Positions 15,852-24,417 of a DNA stretch of 64,000 nt are shown piece by piece. A program made the position numbers and the translations under genes. The notes beneath the pieces were generated by a model, which did no database searches, had not been told where the DNA came from, and was given only the letters and a program-made list of their open reading frames with translations. Every line of letters starts with the position of its first letter. The first letter of the stretch is position 1. The stretch covers positions 2,914,001 to 2,978,000 of the forward strand of contig NZ_CP041730.1 of NCBI RefSeq assembly GCF_007431345.1, in the 5' to 3' direction. This DNA is from Chitinimonas arctica. GTDB lineage: Bacteria; Pseudomonadota; Gammaproteobacteria; Burkholderiales; Chitinimonadaceae.

Positions 15852-17261
15852 ATGGCGGTCGCCGACGTACTCAAGCAAATCCAGGACAACGACATCCGTT
15901 TCGTCGATCTGCGCTTTACCGATACCAAGGGCAAGGAACAGCACGTGTCCGTGCCGGCTCACGTGGTGGATGAAGAGTGGTTCGAAAACGGCCACGCCTT
16001 TGACGGCTCCTCGATCGCCGGCTGGAAGGGCATCCAGGCATCCGACATGCTGTTGATCCCGGATCCGGCCAGTGCCGCGATCGATCCCTTCTACGACGAA
16101 CCGACCATTTTCATCACCTGCGACGTGATCGACCCGACCGATGGCAAGGGCTACGACCGCGATCCGCGTTCCATCGCCAAGCGAGGCGAGGCCTACCTGA
16201 AGGCATCCGGACTGGGCGACACCGCCTTCTTCGGTCCGGAACCAGAATTCTTTATCTTCGACAGCGTGACCTGGGGTACGGATATGTCCGGCACCCACGT
16301 CAAGATCAAGTCGGAAGAAGCCGCCTGGTCGTCCAGCGAGAACTACGAGTCCGGCAACAGCGGCCATCGTCCCGGCGTGAAGGGCGGCTATTTCCCGGTT
16401 GCCCCGGTGGACAGCCTGCACGACATCCGTTCGGCCATGTGCCTGGCACTGGAAGAACTGGGCATCCCGGTTGAAGTGCACCACCACGAAGTGGCCACCG
16501 CCGGCCAGTGCGAAATCGGTACCAAGTTCAGCACCCTGGTACAGCGTGCCGACTGGACCCAGCGCCTGAAGTACATCGTCCACAACGTGGCGCACCAGTA
16601 CGGCAAGACCGCTACCTTCATGCCCAAGCCCATCGTCGGCGACAACGGCAGCGGCATGCATGTGCACCAGTCCATCTGGAAGGATGGCAAGAACCTGTTC
16701 GCGGGCAACGGCTATGCCGGCCTGTCCGAGTTCGCGCTGTACTACATCGGCGGCATCATCAAGCACGCCAAGGCGCTCAATGCCATCACCAATCCCGGCA
16801 CCAACTCGTACAAGCGCCTGGTACCGCACTACGAAGCACCGGTGATGCTGGCCTACTCGGCCAAGAACCGTTCCGCCTCGATCCGTATCCCTTACGTCGC
16901 CAGCGACAAGGGCCGCCGTATCGAAGCCCGCTTCCCCGATCCTTTGGCCAACCCGTACCTGGCCTTCACCGCGCTGATGATGGCGGGCCTGGATGGCGTG
17001 CAGAACAAGATCCACCCGGGCGATCCGGCCGACAAGAACCTGTACGACCTGCCGCCGGAAGAAGACAAGCTGATCCCCAAGGTCTGCACCAGCCTGGAAC
17101 AAGCCCTGGAAGCCCTGGACCAGGACCGCGAGTTCCTGACCCGCGGCGGCGTGTTCTCCAACGACTGGATCGATTCCTATATCGCCCTGAAGATGGAAGA
17201 CGTGACCAAGTTCCGCATGACCACCCATCCGGTCGAGTTCGAGATGTATTACTCGTTGTAA
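15852..17261 (+). CDS. glnA: Type I glutamine synthetase
   Basis: A 469-aa enzyme making glutamine from glutamate, ammonia and ATP, the same length as E. coli GlnA. Visible signatures are FDGSSIAGWKGIQASDM near the N-terminus, the ATP-binding segment KPIVGDNGSGMHVHQS, and NPGTNSYKRLVP. NLYDLPPEE contains the adenylylation Tyr of the GlnE-regulated type. Two in-frame ATGs exist (15846, 15852); AGGAG at 15838-15842 is better spaced for 15852. A strong terminator follows. Confidence 0.97.
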   Translation: MAVADVLKQIQDNDIRFVDLRFTDTKGKEQHVSVPAHVVDEEWFENGHAFDGSSIAGWKGIQASDMLLIPDPASAAIDPFYDEPTIFITCDVIDPTDGKGYDRDPRSIAKRGEAYLKASGLGDTAFFGPEPEFFIFDSVTWGTDMSGTHVKIKSEEAAWSSSENYESGNSGHRPGVKGGYFPVAPVDSLHDIRSAMCLALEELGIPVEVHHHEVATAGQCEIGTKFSTLVQRADWTQRLKYIVHNVAHQYGKTATFMPKPIVGDNGSGMHVHQSIWKDGKNLFAGNGYAGLSEFALYYIGGIIKHAKALNAITNPGTNSYKRLVPHYEAPVMLAYSAKNRSASIRIPYVASDKGRRIEARFPDPLANPYLAFTALMMAGLDGVQNKIHPGDPADKNLYDLPPEEDKLIPKVCTSLEQALEALDQDREFLTRGGVFSNDWIDSYIALKMEDVTKFRMTTHPVEFEMYYSL

Positions 17262-17296
17262 TGCGACGGCCTGCTTAGGCAGGTCCGCAGCAGGAC

Positions 17297-17334
17297 AAAA
17301 CCCCGCACGACCCTATCGGGTCGAGCGGGGTTTT
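17297..17334. terminator. Strong bidirectional terminator after glnA
   Basis: The stem aaaaccccgc (17297-17306) / gcggggtttt (17325-17334) encloses a second stem cgaccc/gggtcg with a 4-nt loop. It has A4 and T4 tracts on opposite sides and separates glnA from the accessory region. Confidence 0.93.
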
Positions 17335-17425
17335 GCTTTGTGGGAGCATCAACCAAGCGGAAATACGGAAGACACAACACGGATAACACGTTACATATCC
17401 TGAAGCTACTTGGAAATCCAATCGA

Positions 17426-17431
17426 TATAAT
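17426..17431 (+). promoter_or_regulatory. Perfect TATAAT -10 box 8 bp before the XRE-ImmA/IrrE gene
   Basis: TATAAT lies 8 bases before the ATG at 17440, with no convincing -35 (AAGCTA at 17-bp spacing) and no Shine-Dalgarno. If used, transcription would start at or next to the ATG, giving a leaderless mRNA. Confidence 0.5.
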
Positions 17432-17439
17432 GAGCTCAT

Positions 17440-18591
17440 ATGGAACGGATTCAGTCGATCAATATTGCACGTATAGCCTGGTGCTGTACCGATCGTGGTA
17501 TCACACCGGAAGACCTCGCGCGCGAGGTCGGGATTTCCCCTGCGAGCGTTGAAAAAATCATGTCGGGTGACCTTGGCCTGACCTTCAATCAACTGAAACA
17601 GATTGCCGAGTTCTGCGGTCGGGGCGTGTTGTTCTTCTTGGAAGCCGGTCCGGTGAACGAGGAGCAAGTACACACGCCACAGTTTCGAACCTTGGCGAAC
17701 CAAAAGCCTGAACTGTCCGCAAAGGTAAAGGCGCTCATCGAGCGGGTGGAGCGGCAGCGTGCCGTATTCTTGAATCTGCGCGACGAGCTGGACAATGGGG
17801 AACTAGCTCGCTTCGACCCCCCTGTACTTGGCGGGTTTACGCTGAATGAAGCCGCCGAAGTGGTTCGGCGCTGGTTGGGTTTGCCTGACCGGAATGACTT
17901 TGACAATTATCGCCGTGCATTAGAGGCGCGGGGCTTGTTGGTTTTTCGCAGCAATGGCTACCAGGGGCCGTGGCAGATTGCCAAGGAAAGCCCCATCCTC
18001 GGTTTTTCGCTTTATGACGCGCAGTGCCCGGTGATCGTGATCAAGAAACAGGCTGCCGAGACGCAGCAGAGCTTTACCTTGATGCATGAGCTGGGACACC
18101 TCCTATTGCATAAGACCAGCTCCATCGACGACGACAACGATCTCCATTCGCATGATGGGTACGAACAAGACGCAAATAAGTTTGCAGGGTACTTGCTGGT
18201 CCCGGACAGCTTTTTGCTTAGCATCCGTGACGAGGGGCGTCCGAACGAGGTGACCGAACTCGATGATTGGATGGCGCCACAGCGCAAGGCTTGGGGAGTC
18301 AGCGGCGAGGTGATATTGCGCCGACTGATGGACGCGGGTCGTTTAAATCGAGCCGTTTACGCCGCGTACCGTGCGTGGCGGCAGCAACTACCAACCCTTA
18401 ACGCGGACGACGGTGGTAGCCGAGCGTTCCGCAACCGAGAGCCCAAGCACATTTTCGGCGAAGTCTATGTCAAGACTGTCTTGGATGCATTGAGCATGCG
18501 TCACATTACTCTGGCAAAGGCCAGTAGTTACCTGGACAACCTGACAATCAAGGATCTGCATAAGCTAGAGCAATACTATGCAGTCGTTTGA
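17440..18591 (+). CDS. XRE-type HTH / ImmA-IrrE metallopeptidase fusion (antitoxin-like)
   Basis: A 383-aa protein with an N-terminal helix-turn-helix (about residues 17-62, LAREVGISPASVEKIMSGD) and a COG2856 ImmA/IrrE zinc peptidase domain. The zinc domain has HELGH at 216-220 and a downstream Glu242 in YEQDANKFAGYLL. This family acts as repressor-protease or antitoxin partner in mobile elements and toxin-antitoxin pairs. Its last 14 bases overlap the DUF4411 gene, the classic co-translated arrangement. Base composition looks less GC-rich than neighbouring core genes, suggesting transfer. Substrate and trigger are unknown. Confidence 0.88.
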   Translation: MERIQSINIARIAWCCTDRGITPEDLAREVGISPASVEKIMSGDLGLTFNQLKQIAEFCGRGVLFFLEAGPVNEEQVHTPQFRTLANQKPELSAKVKALIERVERQRAVFLNLRDELDNGELARFDPPVLGGFTLNEAAEVVRRWLGLPDRNDFDNYRRALEARGLLVFRSNGYQGPWQIAKESPILGFSLYDAQCPVIVIKKQAAETQQSFTLMHELGHLLLHKTSSIDDDNDLHSHDGYEQDANKFAGYLLVPDSFLLSIRDEGRPNEVTELDDWMAPQRKAWGVSGEVILRRLMDAGRLNRAVYAAYRAWRQQLPTLNADDGGSRAFRNREPKHIFGEVYVKTVLDALSMRHITLAKASSYLDNLTIKDLHKLEQYYAVV

Positions 18592-19057
18592 TGCCTCATC
18601 GATGATTTATGCGTGGGACAACTACCCGGTGAGCCAGTTTCCTGGCCTATGGACTTGGTTGGCGGACCGAATCAACGCGAGGTTGGTTCGAATGTCCGCA
18701 ATTGCGTTCGATGAGGTGGAGCATAAAGTTCCCGAGTGTTCTGCCTGGCTACGGGACGTCAATTTGGACAGGCTCCCGGTAAGCGAAGTAATACTGCATG
18801 AAGCATTACGAATCAAAGGTTTGCTCGGAGTTGTCGAAGACAAGTTTGGTGGCGGCGTGGGCGAGAATGACCTGCTGATTATTGCAACTTCCAAGATCCA
18901 CGGGCTTGAGTTGGTCACCGACGAAAAATTTCAAGCGGCATTGCCCAAGCTGATGCCCAACTACAAGATCCCGGCTGTCTGTGGGCTAGCAACCGTCGAT
19001 GTGCGTTGGATCAATTTCATTGGCTATCTGAAGCGCTCCGAGGCTGTATTTGGATAG
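18578..19057 (+). CDS. DUF4411 PIN-like protein (putative toxin)
   Basis: A 159-aa protein matching the DUF4411 pattern: MQSFDASSMIYAWDNYP with an early Asp, PGLWTWLADRI, then GENDLLIIATSKIHGLELVTDE with the acidic residues expected of a PIN-like nuclease site. DUF4411 genes are known to occur directly after XRE-COG2856 genes, as here, and the pair is predicted to be a toxin-antitoxin module with the PIN-like member as RNase. It overlaps the upstream gene by 14 bp. Activity is inferred, not shown. Confidence 0.82.
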   Translation: MQSFDASSMIYAWDNYPVSQFPGLWTWLADRINARLVRMSAIAFDEVEHKVPECSAWLRDVNLDRLPVSEVILHEALRIKGLLGVVEDKFGGGVGENDLLIIATSKIHGLELVTDEKFQAALPKLMPNYKIPAVCGLATVDVRWINFIGYLKRSEAVFG

Positions 19058-19126
19058 TGACCTGAGGGCGGCTCAGGTGAACAAAGGTTGCCCCCATTTT
19101 AATAGTCCATACCTGTAGTAGCCGCT

Positions 19127-19624
19127 CTAGGCGGCCATATTCGGCTCCAGCACGAATACCGTCGTATCGCGGCCATCGGGGTCGGCCAGCTGTTGGTCTA
19201 CCGACAGGGCAGGGTGCGAAAACATCTTTGTCCAGAAGCTTCGCGCATCTCGCCATTCGTTGAATACGGTGATTGCCCAGGTCTCCGTTCGCCTGGCTAG
19301 AAATTGCTTGGCGACGTGCTCCGCAATACCTTGGCGGCGCCAGCGCTTAAGGATGAACAGATCGCCAATCTCCTGGGCGTGTGGCAGCACGTCCGAAGGC
19401 TCTATCAGGACGAAGCCTGCGATGGCGCCGTTTGCACGAACGAGATGGGCACTCCAGCGTGGTTTGTCCCAGTACTGGGCGAAATAGTCCGCACTGAGAG
19501 AAAAGAAGCCGTCCGCTTCGACGTCATAGCCGTCCTCGATGGAGGTGTCGTAGCAATAGAATTGGAACAGGTTCCAGATGGTGCGTTTGTCGGCAAGGGA
19601 CGTCGGGCAGATTTCGATTTGCAT
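19127..19624 (-). CDS. GNAT-family N-acetyltransferase
   Basis: A 165-aa acetyltransferase with the acetyl-CoA motif KRWRRQGIAEHVAKQF (about residues 93-108). The beta4 segment IGDLFIL precedes it and AITVFNEWRDARSFW follows. The substrate cannot be told. It is convergent with the DUF4411 gene; the 69-bp gap contains a short 7-bp hairpin (acctgag/ctcaggt, 19060-19078) without a U-tract. Confidence 0.82.
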   Translation of the reverse strand: MQIEICPTSLADKRTIWNLFQFYCYDTSIEDGYDVEADGFFSLSADYFAQYWDKPRWSAHLVRANGAIAGFVLIEPSDVLPHAQEIGDLFILKRWRRQGIAEHVAKQFLARRTETWAITVFNEWRDARSFWTKMFSHPALSVDQQLADPDGRDTTVFVLEPNMAA

Positions 19625-19659
19625 GGCGGTGATTGCGGTGGAATGTAGGCCGTGGGGGT

Positions 19660-19699
19660 TAAAAAGCCCGCATGGCTTGGTCAGCCATACGGGGCTTTG
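19660..19699 (-). terminator. Terminator after the zinc-ribbon membrane protein gene
   Basis: On the minus strand an imperfect stem (aaagccccgtatggct / agccatgcgggcttt) is followed by a T5 run at 19661-19665. It lies downstream of the gene ending at 19742. Confidence 0.75.
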
Positions 19700-19741
19700 T
19701 TAATCCCCTCCCGCTTATTCAGCGGTGAAGAGGGTGAATAT

Positions 19742-20056
19742 CTATCTGGAAAAGAATTGCATTATTTGCGGGTATGAAGCCGCCGCCAGGAGGAGCGCCA
19801 TCATGCAAGCGAACAGGCGGCCCATCCGCTTTTGGCCCTTCATGCAACGCTCGCAAACGACGATTGGCATGGGCTCCTGTTTCGCACCTGACTCGACGGG
19901 AGCGGGAGAGGAGCTCAAGGGCCTGCCGCATCCGCTGCACAGGCCGGCGGCTTGCCACTTTGTGCTTTTGTGGATCTTCAGTAGGCTCATGCCTACTAAA
20001 AGCACCACGAACACAGCGATAGAGAGGAGAAAAACGACCATTTTTTCGGAATGCAT
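19742..20056 (-). CDS. Small membrane protein with two CxxC motifs
   Basis: A 104-aa protein with a hydrophobic segment at about residues 7-25 and another at 83-101. Between them are CSGCGRP (40-46) and CERCMKG (68-74), two CxxC pairs that could form a zinc ribbon. The frame is open further upstream, but ATG 20056 (MHSEKMVVFLL) gives a sensible two-helix protein; an AT-rich TATATAT lies just upstream. It ends before a terminator. I do not recognise a family. Confidence 0.55.
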   Translation of the reverse strand: MHSEKMVVFLLSIAVFVVLLVGMSLLKIHKSTKWQAAGLCSGCGRPLSSSPAPVESGAKQEPMPIVVCERCMKGQKRMGRLFACMMALLLAAASYPQIMQFFSR

Positions 20057-20121
20057 AGGATATATATTAGGCGCGAAACGAATTGAGTGCAGGGAAATGG
20101 GCAGCCCCCGCGCAATCAGGG

Positions 20122-20508
20122 TTACGCGCTTCCGCCCACCGCCGCGCTCAACTTTGCTTCCGATCGCCGTGCCAATATCGCAATGACCGGCGGGAAGACC
20201 AGCCAGAAACCCGATGCCGGCATCAGGACCACCCCGAGGATAGCGAGGGCCAGCAAGCTCCAGCCCAGCGACTTCGGTAGCGGGCCGGACGACGACTTTT
20301 CCAGTGCGGATACGGCGAGGCCGCAGATAAAGAGTGCCAGACCAAACAGGACGAACCACACCACCGCGCCGATCATCGGGTCGGTGCCAACGGTGTCGAA
20401 CAGACCGCGTTGAAGCACCCCCATCAGGACTTCATGGAACACGACAACGGCGAACACGGTATGGATGAACGATACGCCAACCAACCAACGGCCTTTCCAA
20501 TGCTTCAT
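20122..20508 (-). CDS. DUF6463-like small integral membrane protein
   Basis: A 128-aa protein with four hydrophobic segments (about residues 9-30, 45-66, 80-95, 98-113). The N-terminus MKHWKGRWLVGVSFIHTVF resembles the DUF6463 group of small membrane proteins of unknown role. AGGAG about 8 bases before ATG 20508 supports the start. It is divergent from the UPF0114 gene at 20801. The 292 bp between them show no convincing gene. Confidence 0.65.
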   Translation of the reverse strand: MKHWKGRWLVGVSFIHTVFAVVVFHEVLMGVLQRGLFDTVGTDPMIGAVVWFVLFGLALFICGLAVSALEKSSSGPLPKSLGWSLLALAILGVVLMPASGFWLVFPPVIAILARRSEAKLSAAVGGSA

Positions 20509-20800
20509 CTTTGTTCTCCTGAGGTGATTCCAGCTATATGGGGAGTATGGCTTGGGGCGGGTTCGGTGGAACAAGGCATGGTCTGGTCCCGTACATCCCT
20601 GGCCGCCGCCCGGCGATTCTACGCTCGGCGCGGCGTCCGCCGCATTTGGCTTGGGGTTTTTCTCCCCGGCAGGGACATAAGGCGACGACCGTTGCGTATT
20701 CGTCCTCGTTCTACCGCCATTTCCTTGCCGCCGGGCTTGCACTCGCCGCCGGCATATGGATACTGGCGCGTTCTTTCCGTTGATTTATCGAGGTAGCCCC

Positions 20801-21328
20801 ATGAAACCTTTTGTCTCCAGTATGGAGTCGGCCATCTTCGCCAGCCGCTGGCTACAGGCGCCGCTCTATCTTGGCTTGATCGTGGCCCAAGGCGTTTACG
20901 TCTACCATTTCCTGCATGAGCTGGTCCATCTGGTCAGCATCGCCACGACGGTGACCGAAGCACAGATCATGCTGATCGTGCTGGGCCTGATCGATGTGGT
21001 GATGATCGCCAATCTGCTGATCATGGTGGTGATAGGCGGCTACGAGACCTTTGTTTCCAAGATCGACGCCCTGGAGAAACACCAGGATCGGCCGGAATGG
21101 CTATCGCACGTCAACGCCGGGGTACTCAAGACCAAGTTGTCCCTGGCGTTGATCAGCATCTCGTCCATCCATCTGCTGAAGACCTTTATCGAGCTCAGCA
21201 ATCCCACGCTCGCTTCCTCGACCGGTTTGATGCAGGGCGTATTGTGGCAGGTGGTGATCCATTGCACGTTCCTGCTATCGGCCGTGGTGATGGCGTATAC
21301 CGACAAGCTTATGCAACAAACCCACTAG
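20801..21328 (+). CDS. UPF0114 (YqhA) family membrane protein
   Basis: A 175-aa inner-membrane protein with four predicted helices. The start ESAIFASRWLQAPLYLGLIVA and the motifs IDVVMIANLLIMVVIGGYE and SSIHLLKTF are typical of YqhA/UPF0114. The E. coli homologue has no established function. ATG 20801 has GAGG at about 20790. It converges on the end of gspK with only 16 bp between stops and no terminator visible there. Confidence 0.88.
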   Translation: MKPFVSSMESAIFASRWLQAPLYLGLIVAQGVYVYHFLHELVHLVSIATTVTEAQIMLIVLGLIDVVMIANLLIMVVIGGYETFVSKIDALEKHQDRPEWLSHVNAGVLKTKLSLALISISSIHLLKTFIELSNPTLASSTGLMQGVLWQVVIHCTFLLSAVVMAYTDKLMQQTH

Positions 21329-21344
21329 ACCGCTGACAAGCAGC

Positions 21345-22421
21345 TCAGAACGGCAGCTCCACGATGTGTTCCTGTTCGATATTCACGGTGTAAGGGCTGA
21401 CATCCGGCAGTTTGGGCAACTTGCCCGGCAGCGGTTTGGCCAGCGATATCTCGTGCACATCATTCAGGGTCCAGGGGCTGCCCTGCTGGTCCGGGGTGAT
21501 GGTCAGGGTGGCGCGCAGGGCGCGGCGGCTACCGATGGGGGCCACCGTGATGACGGTGGTGGCGGAGGGGAACAGGCTGGTTGTATGCAGCTTGAAGATA
21601 TCGAGGCCGCCGCTGGGCGTGGTAAAGGGGGCCGCCAGCTGGGTCAGGGTGGGGAGGTCGGCATCCTGGCGCCGCACGACGAAATCCTTGGCGGCGCTTT
21701 CGCTCAGGCCCAGGCTGGCCGCCAGCACACGCCAACTGGCGGTGGCGGGGTTTACTCCGGTACCTTCCGCCAGGACCAGATGGTCCAGCAGCGGGTCGTC
21801 GCCCCATAGCTTTGTTTCCGTCCTCCAGCCGTAGACCCGCAGCAGCTCGCTGGTGTTGAGCAGCAGATGGTTGCGCGGCGGCAATTCCTTGCCTTGGTAA
21901 TCGGCGGCTTCCGCGCCTTGCAGGCGTCGTAGCGAGTCGGTATCGATATAATCGTCCAGGGCGTCAAGCAGATAGCCTATGCGCTCGGTGGGCACCCCAT
22001 AGCCCGCCAGCATCTGCTGTTTCCAGCCCAGCGGCGCGGTTTTGATATTCAATAGGCCGAAGGCATCCTGTAGCGAGATGGCCATGCCCTTGCCGTTGTC
22101 GTACCAGCGGCCGTCCAGCCGGATGGCAACGGTGTCGCCGCCGAGGCCGAAGCGGCTGCGTTTGACGGTGGCCAACAGGTAGACCGCATTGTCCATCCCG
22201 TCGCGCAATAGCTTGTCCTGCTTGGCGAACTCCTGCTCCGCCGCGGCTAGCCGCAGCGCGCTGGAAACACGCTCGCCGATATAGGCGCCGGCCAGGCCCA
22301 ATAGGGCCAGCGCGGCAATGGTCATGACCAGCACATAGCCCGATTGCCGGCTTCGGCTGCCGCGCCGGCCGCTGCCGCGCCGGCCGGTTTGAAGCTTGCG
22401 GGTAAGGAATGGCTTACGCAT
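21345..22421 (-). CDS. gspK: Type II secretion minor pseudopilin GspK
   Basis: A 358-aa pseudopilin that, with GspI and GspJ, caps the T2SS pseudopilus. The prepilin site G|YVLVM lacks the +5 Glu, which is typical of GspK. The large periplasmic domain has GMDNAVYLL and LQDAFGLLNIKT-type segments and a helical bundle. The leader is unusually long (about 28 aa) and Arg-rich, with an internal RRGSGRRGS repeat. Its start overlaps the end of gspJ by one base. It is the last gene of the gspE-to-K run. Confidence 0.9.
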   Translation of the reverse strand: MRKPFLTRKLQTGRRGSGRRGSRSRQSGYVLVMTIAALALLGLAGAYIGERVSSALRLAAAEQEFAKQDKLLRDGMDNAVYLLATVKRSRFGLGGDTVAIRLDGRWYDNGKGMAISLQDAFGLLNIKTAPLGWKQQMLAGYGVPTERIGYLLDALDDYIDTDSLRRLQGAEAADYQGKELPPRNHLLLNTSELLRVYGWRTETKLWGDDPLLDHLVLAEGTGVNPATASWRVLAASLGLSESAAKDFVVRRQDADLPTLTQLAAPFTTPSGGLDIFKLHTTSLFPSATTVITVAPIGSRRALRATLTITPDQQGSPWTLNDVHEISLAKPLPGKLPKLPDVSPYTVNIEQEHIVELPF

Positions 22422-23056
22422 CAGCTGCCTCCTGCGCCGGGTAGCAGGAAGGGCGGCAGGGTCTTCTTATAGCGCCATGGGTCGGCGTCGATCCGGGCGA
22501 ACCAGTAGTCGAGCGGGCGCCCACCATCCTTGCTGGTGATTTCGATCTGGATCGCCCTCGGTATGCGCTCGGTGGGCTGAAGCAGGGTATTCCAGCTGGT
22601 CTCGATCTTGCCGGCCCGATTCAGGTATGCGAAGCGCGCGGCTGCGCGCGGCCAGTTGGCGAGCACCGTTTCGACCTTGTCTACCTTGTAGACCAGGGTC
22701 GCGCCCTGGTCGTCGGCGACGATCCGCAGTTCGATCTGTTCCGGCGCGACCAGCGCTTGGGCGCGCAAAGGACGGCTGACCAGGGCGCGAAAACCGCTGG
22801 CGTCGGCCTCGAATGGGTCGGGTGCTTCGTCTTCCAGCGGTTGGATGCTGCCGATGATCTGCCTGAACCAGGCTTCCCGGCGCGCCACCTGTTCGCCCTG
22901 CTGGACTTCCTCGCCCAGCTTGGAGCGGATCTGCAGCATATAGAAGGTGGCGCTCATCAGCAGGGTCATGACCAGGGCGGTAATCGCCAAGGCGACCATC
23001 ACCTCGATCAAGGTAAAACCCTGCACGATGCGCCGGGATGGCAACGGCTGCATCAT
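22421..23056 (-). CDS. gspJ: Type II secretion minor pseudopilin GspJ
   Basis: A 211-aa minor pseudopilin with a processed leader MMQPLPSRRIVQG and the methylation site FTLIEVMVAL (Glu at +5), followed by a transmembrane helix to about residue 46. The periplasmic part includes VSRPLRAQALVAPEQIELRI and a C-terminal DYWFARIDADPW. It forms the tip complex with GspI and GspK. Four-base ATGA overlap with gspI upstream and one-base overlap with gspK downstream indicate one transcript. Confidence 0.9.
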   Translation of the reverse strand: MMQPLPSRRIVQGFTLIEVMVALAITALVMTLLMSATFYMLQIRSKLGEEVQQGEQVARREAWFRQIIGSIQPLEDEAPDPFEADASGFRALVSRPLRAQALVAPEQIELRIVADDQGATLVYKVDKVETVLANWPRAAARFAYLNRAGKIETSWNTLLQPTERIPRAIQIEITSKDGGRPLDYWFARIDADPWRYKKTLPPFLLPGAGGS

Positions 23057-23493
23057 TGGAATGGTGCCTTGTAGGTGCGGGCCTGGCGCGACAGCAACAC
23101 GACGGCGTCGTCGCTGAACCAGGGGCGGCGCTCGTCGGCCTGAAAGACCTGGTATTGGTACTGGTAAAGCAAGGCGTCATGGATGCCCAGGCCGCGCGGA
23201 TAGCCATTCTGCGCCGATTGCGAGATCAGCTTGCGTTCCCAGCTGATTTTCCAGCTACCGAGCTTGGCCTCGCCCTTGAGCTGCTTGCTGTCTTCCGGCA
23301 GCGCGCGTATCCAGTCCTGTGCCATGCGCACGGCGCGCATGCGTTCGTATTCGAGCCGCAGGCGGCCGATCGAATGCAGGCCGCTTTCGGCCCACATCAC
23401 GATGGCCACGCCGACCGAGGTAACCAGGACCAGGGCGACCAGCACTTCTATCATGGCGAAGCCGCCGCCGGTTCGCTTGCCGCTGCGCCTCAT
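23053..23493 (-). CDS. gspI: Type II secretion minor pseudopilin GspI
   Basis: A 146-aa minor pseudopilin. The prepilin peptidase site is GGG|FAMIEVLVAL with Glu at +5. The hydrophobic helix runs to about residue 33, followed by a small periplasmic domain (MRAVRMAQDWIRALPE). The order H-I-J-K and the ATGA overlaps with gspH and gspJ identify it; sequence alone would allow GspI or a related type IV pilin-like protein. GspI is the scaffold of the pseudopilus tip. Confidence 0.87.
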   Translation of the reverse strand: MRRSGKRTGGGFAMIEVLVALVLVTSVGVAIVMWAESGLHSIGRLRLEYERMRAVRMAQDWIRALPEDSKQLKGEAKLGSWKISWERKLISQSAQNGYPRGLGIHDALLYQYQYQVFQADERRPWFSDDAVVLLSRQARTYKAPFQ

Positions 23494-23897
23494 TCGGCCT
23501 GGTCCTTAGGTTCGCAGGCCGGTCCGCTCAAGGTATAGTCGGCAATGGCCTGGCCCTTTTCGTCCTGTAAGCGGACGCGGCTGCTGGAACAGATCTGCGT
23601 GGACGATATCAGCAAGGGCGGCTCGAATTGGGCTCGCCAACCAGCGGGGAGGCTGAGGATTTCTTCATTGTTCAGCAGGAGTGGCGCGTCCAGCTTTTCC
23701 AGCGTGAAGGACTGGCCGGATAGACGGGCCCAGCGCGGCAACTGCGTCAGTTGGGCGCGGAACTGCTCCAGCGCGAAACGCTGGCGCGAGCGATCGAGTT
23801 GGCCGACGAAGTTCGGACCAACCAGGCCCATCAGCATAGCGATCAGGGCCATCACCACCAGCAATTCCAGCAGCGAAAATCCGGCCGTACCACGCAT
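23490..23897 (-). CDS. gspH: Type II secretion minor pseudopilin GspH
   Basis: A 135-aa pseudopilin with a very short leader MRGTAG and FSLLELLVVMALIAML (Glu at +5), then a small beta-rich periplasmic domain with three Cys. It is the linker between the major pseudopilin GspG fibre and the tip. It starts 43 bp after gspG and overlaps gspI by four bases. Confidence 0.85.
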   Translation of the reverse strand: MRGTAGFSLLELLVVMALIAMLMGLVGPNFVGQLDRSRQRFALEQFRAQLTQLPRWARLSGQSFTLEKLDAPLLLNNEEILSLPAGWRAQFEPPLLISSTQICSSSRVRLQDEKGQAIADYTLSGPACEPKDQAE

Positions 23898-23940
23898 GGC
23901 TAGACCGGATACCTACGCGCGCGCGCCGCGATTGGATTGG

Positions 23941-24417
23941 TCACGGCGTAGCCTGCTTCGGCACCATGCCGACGTCGGCGTCATTGCCTTCGCCGCCGGG
24001 CTTGCCGTCCGCGCCCAGCGAATAGATGCCGAAAGGCCGGCCTTCAGGCCCCGGCACCACGTACTCGTAGGCATTGTTCCATGGGTCGTTGGGTAGTGCG
24101 TCTTCCAGGTAGGGGCCGCGCCAGCGTTTGGCCAGCTTTTCGTCGCCGGGGGGCGTGATCAGAAGGGAGAGGCCTTGTTCCTTGGTCGGATAGCTACCCA
24201 GGTCGAGCCGCATGGTTTCGATGGCGCCGCGCAGCAACTTGACCTGGGTCTGGGCGGTCTGCACCTTGGACGAATCGACCTGGGCGAACAGCCGAGGACC
24301 GACCAGGCTGACCAGCATGCCGATGATCACCAGGACCACCAGCATCTCCAGCAGGGTAAAGCCCAGTTGGGCGGGGCGCAGCGTCTGCGCGATTCGACGA
24401 CTCTGTTTCCGTATCAC
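23941..24417 (-). CDS. gspG: Type II secretion major pseudopilin GspG
   Basis: A 158-aa major pseudopilin that polymerises into the piston-like pseudopilus. The processing site is LG|FTLLEMLVVLVIIGML. The GspG domain shows YPTKEQGLSLL, WRGPYLEDALPNDPWNNAYEY and FGIYSLGADGKPGGEGNDAD, including the acidic Ca-binding loop of GspG. The leader of about 18 residues is longer than usual. It overlaps gspF by four bases. Confidence 0.94.
   Translation of the reverse strand: MIRKQSRRIAQTLRPAQLGFTLLEMLVVLVIIGMLVSLVGPRLFAQVDSSKVQTAQTQVKLLRGAIETMRLDLGSYPTKEQGLSLLITPPGDEKLAKRWRGPYLEDALPNDPWNNAYEYVVPGPEGRPFGIYSLGADGKPGGEGNDADVGMVPKQATP

Noticed and set aside
20538..20783. An 81-codon plus-strand frame upstream of the UPF0114 gene ending in a hydrophobic stretch
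   Set aside because: No ribosome site; most of it is Arg/Pro-rich and lies in the promoter region of two divergent genes.
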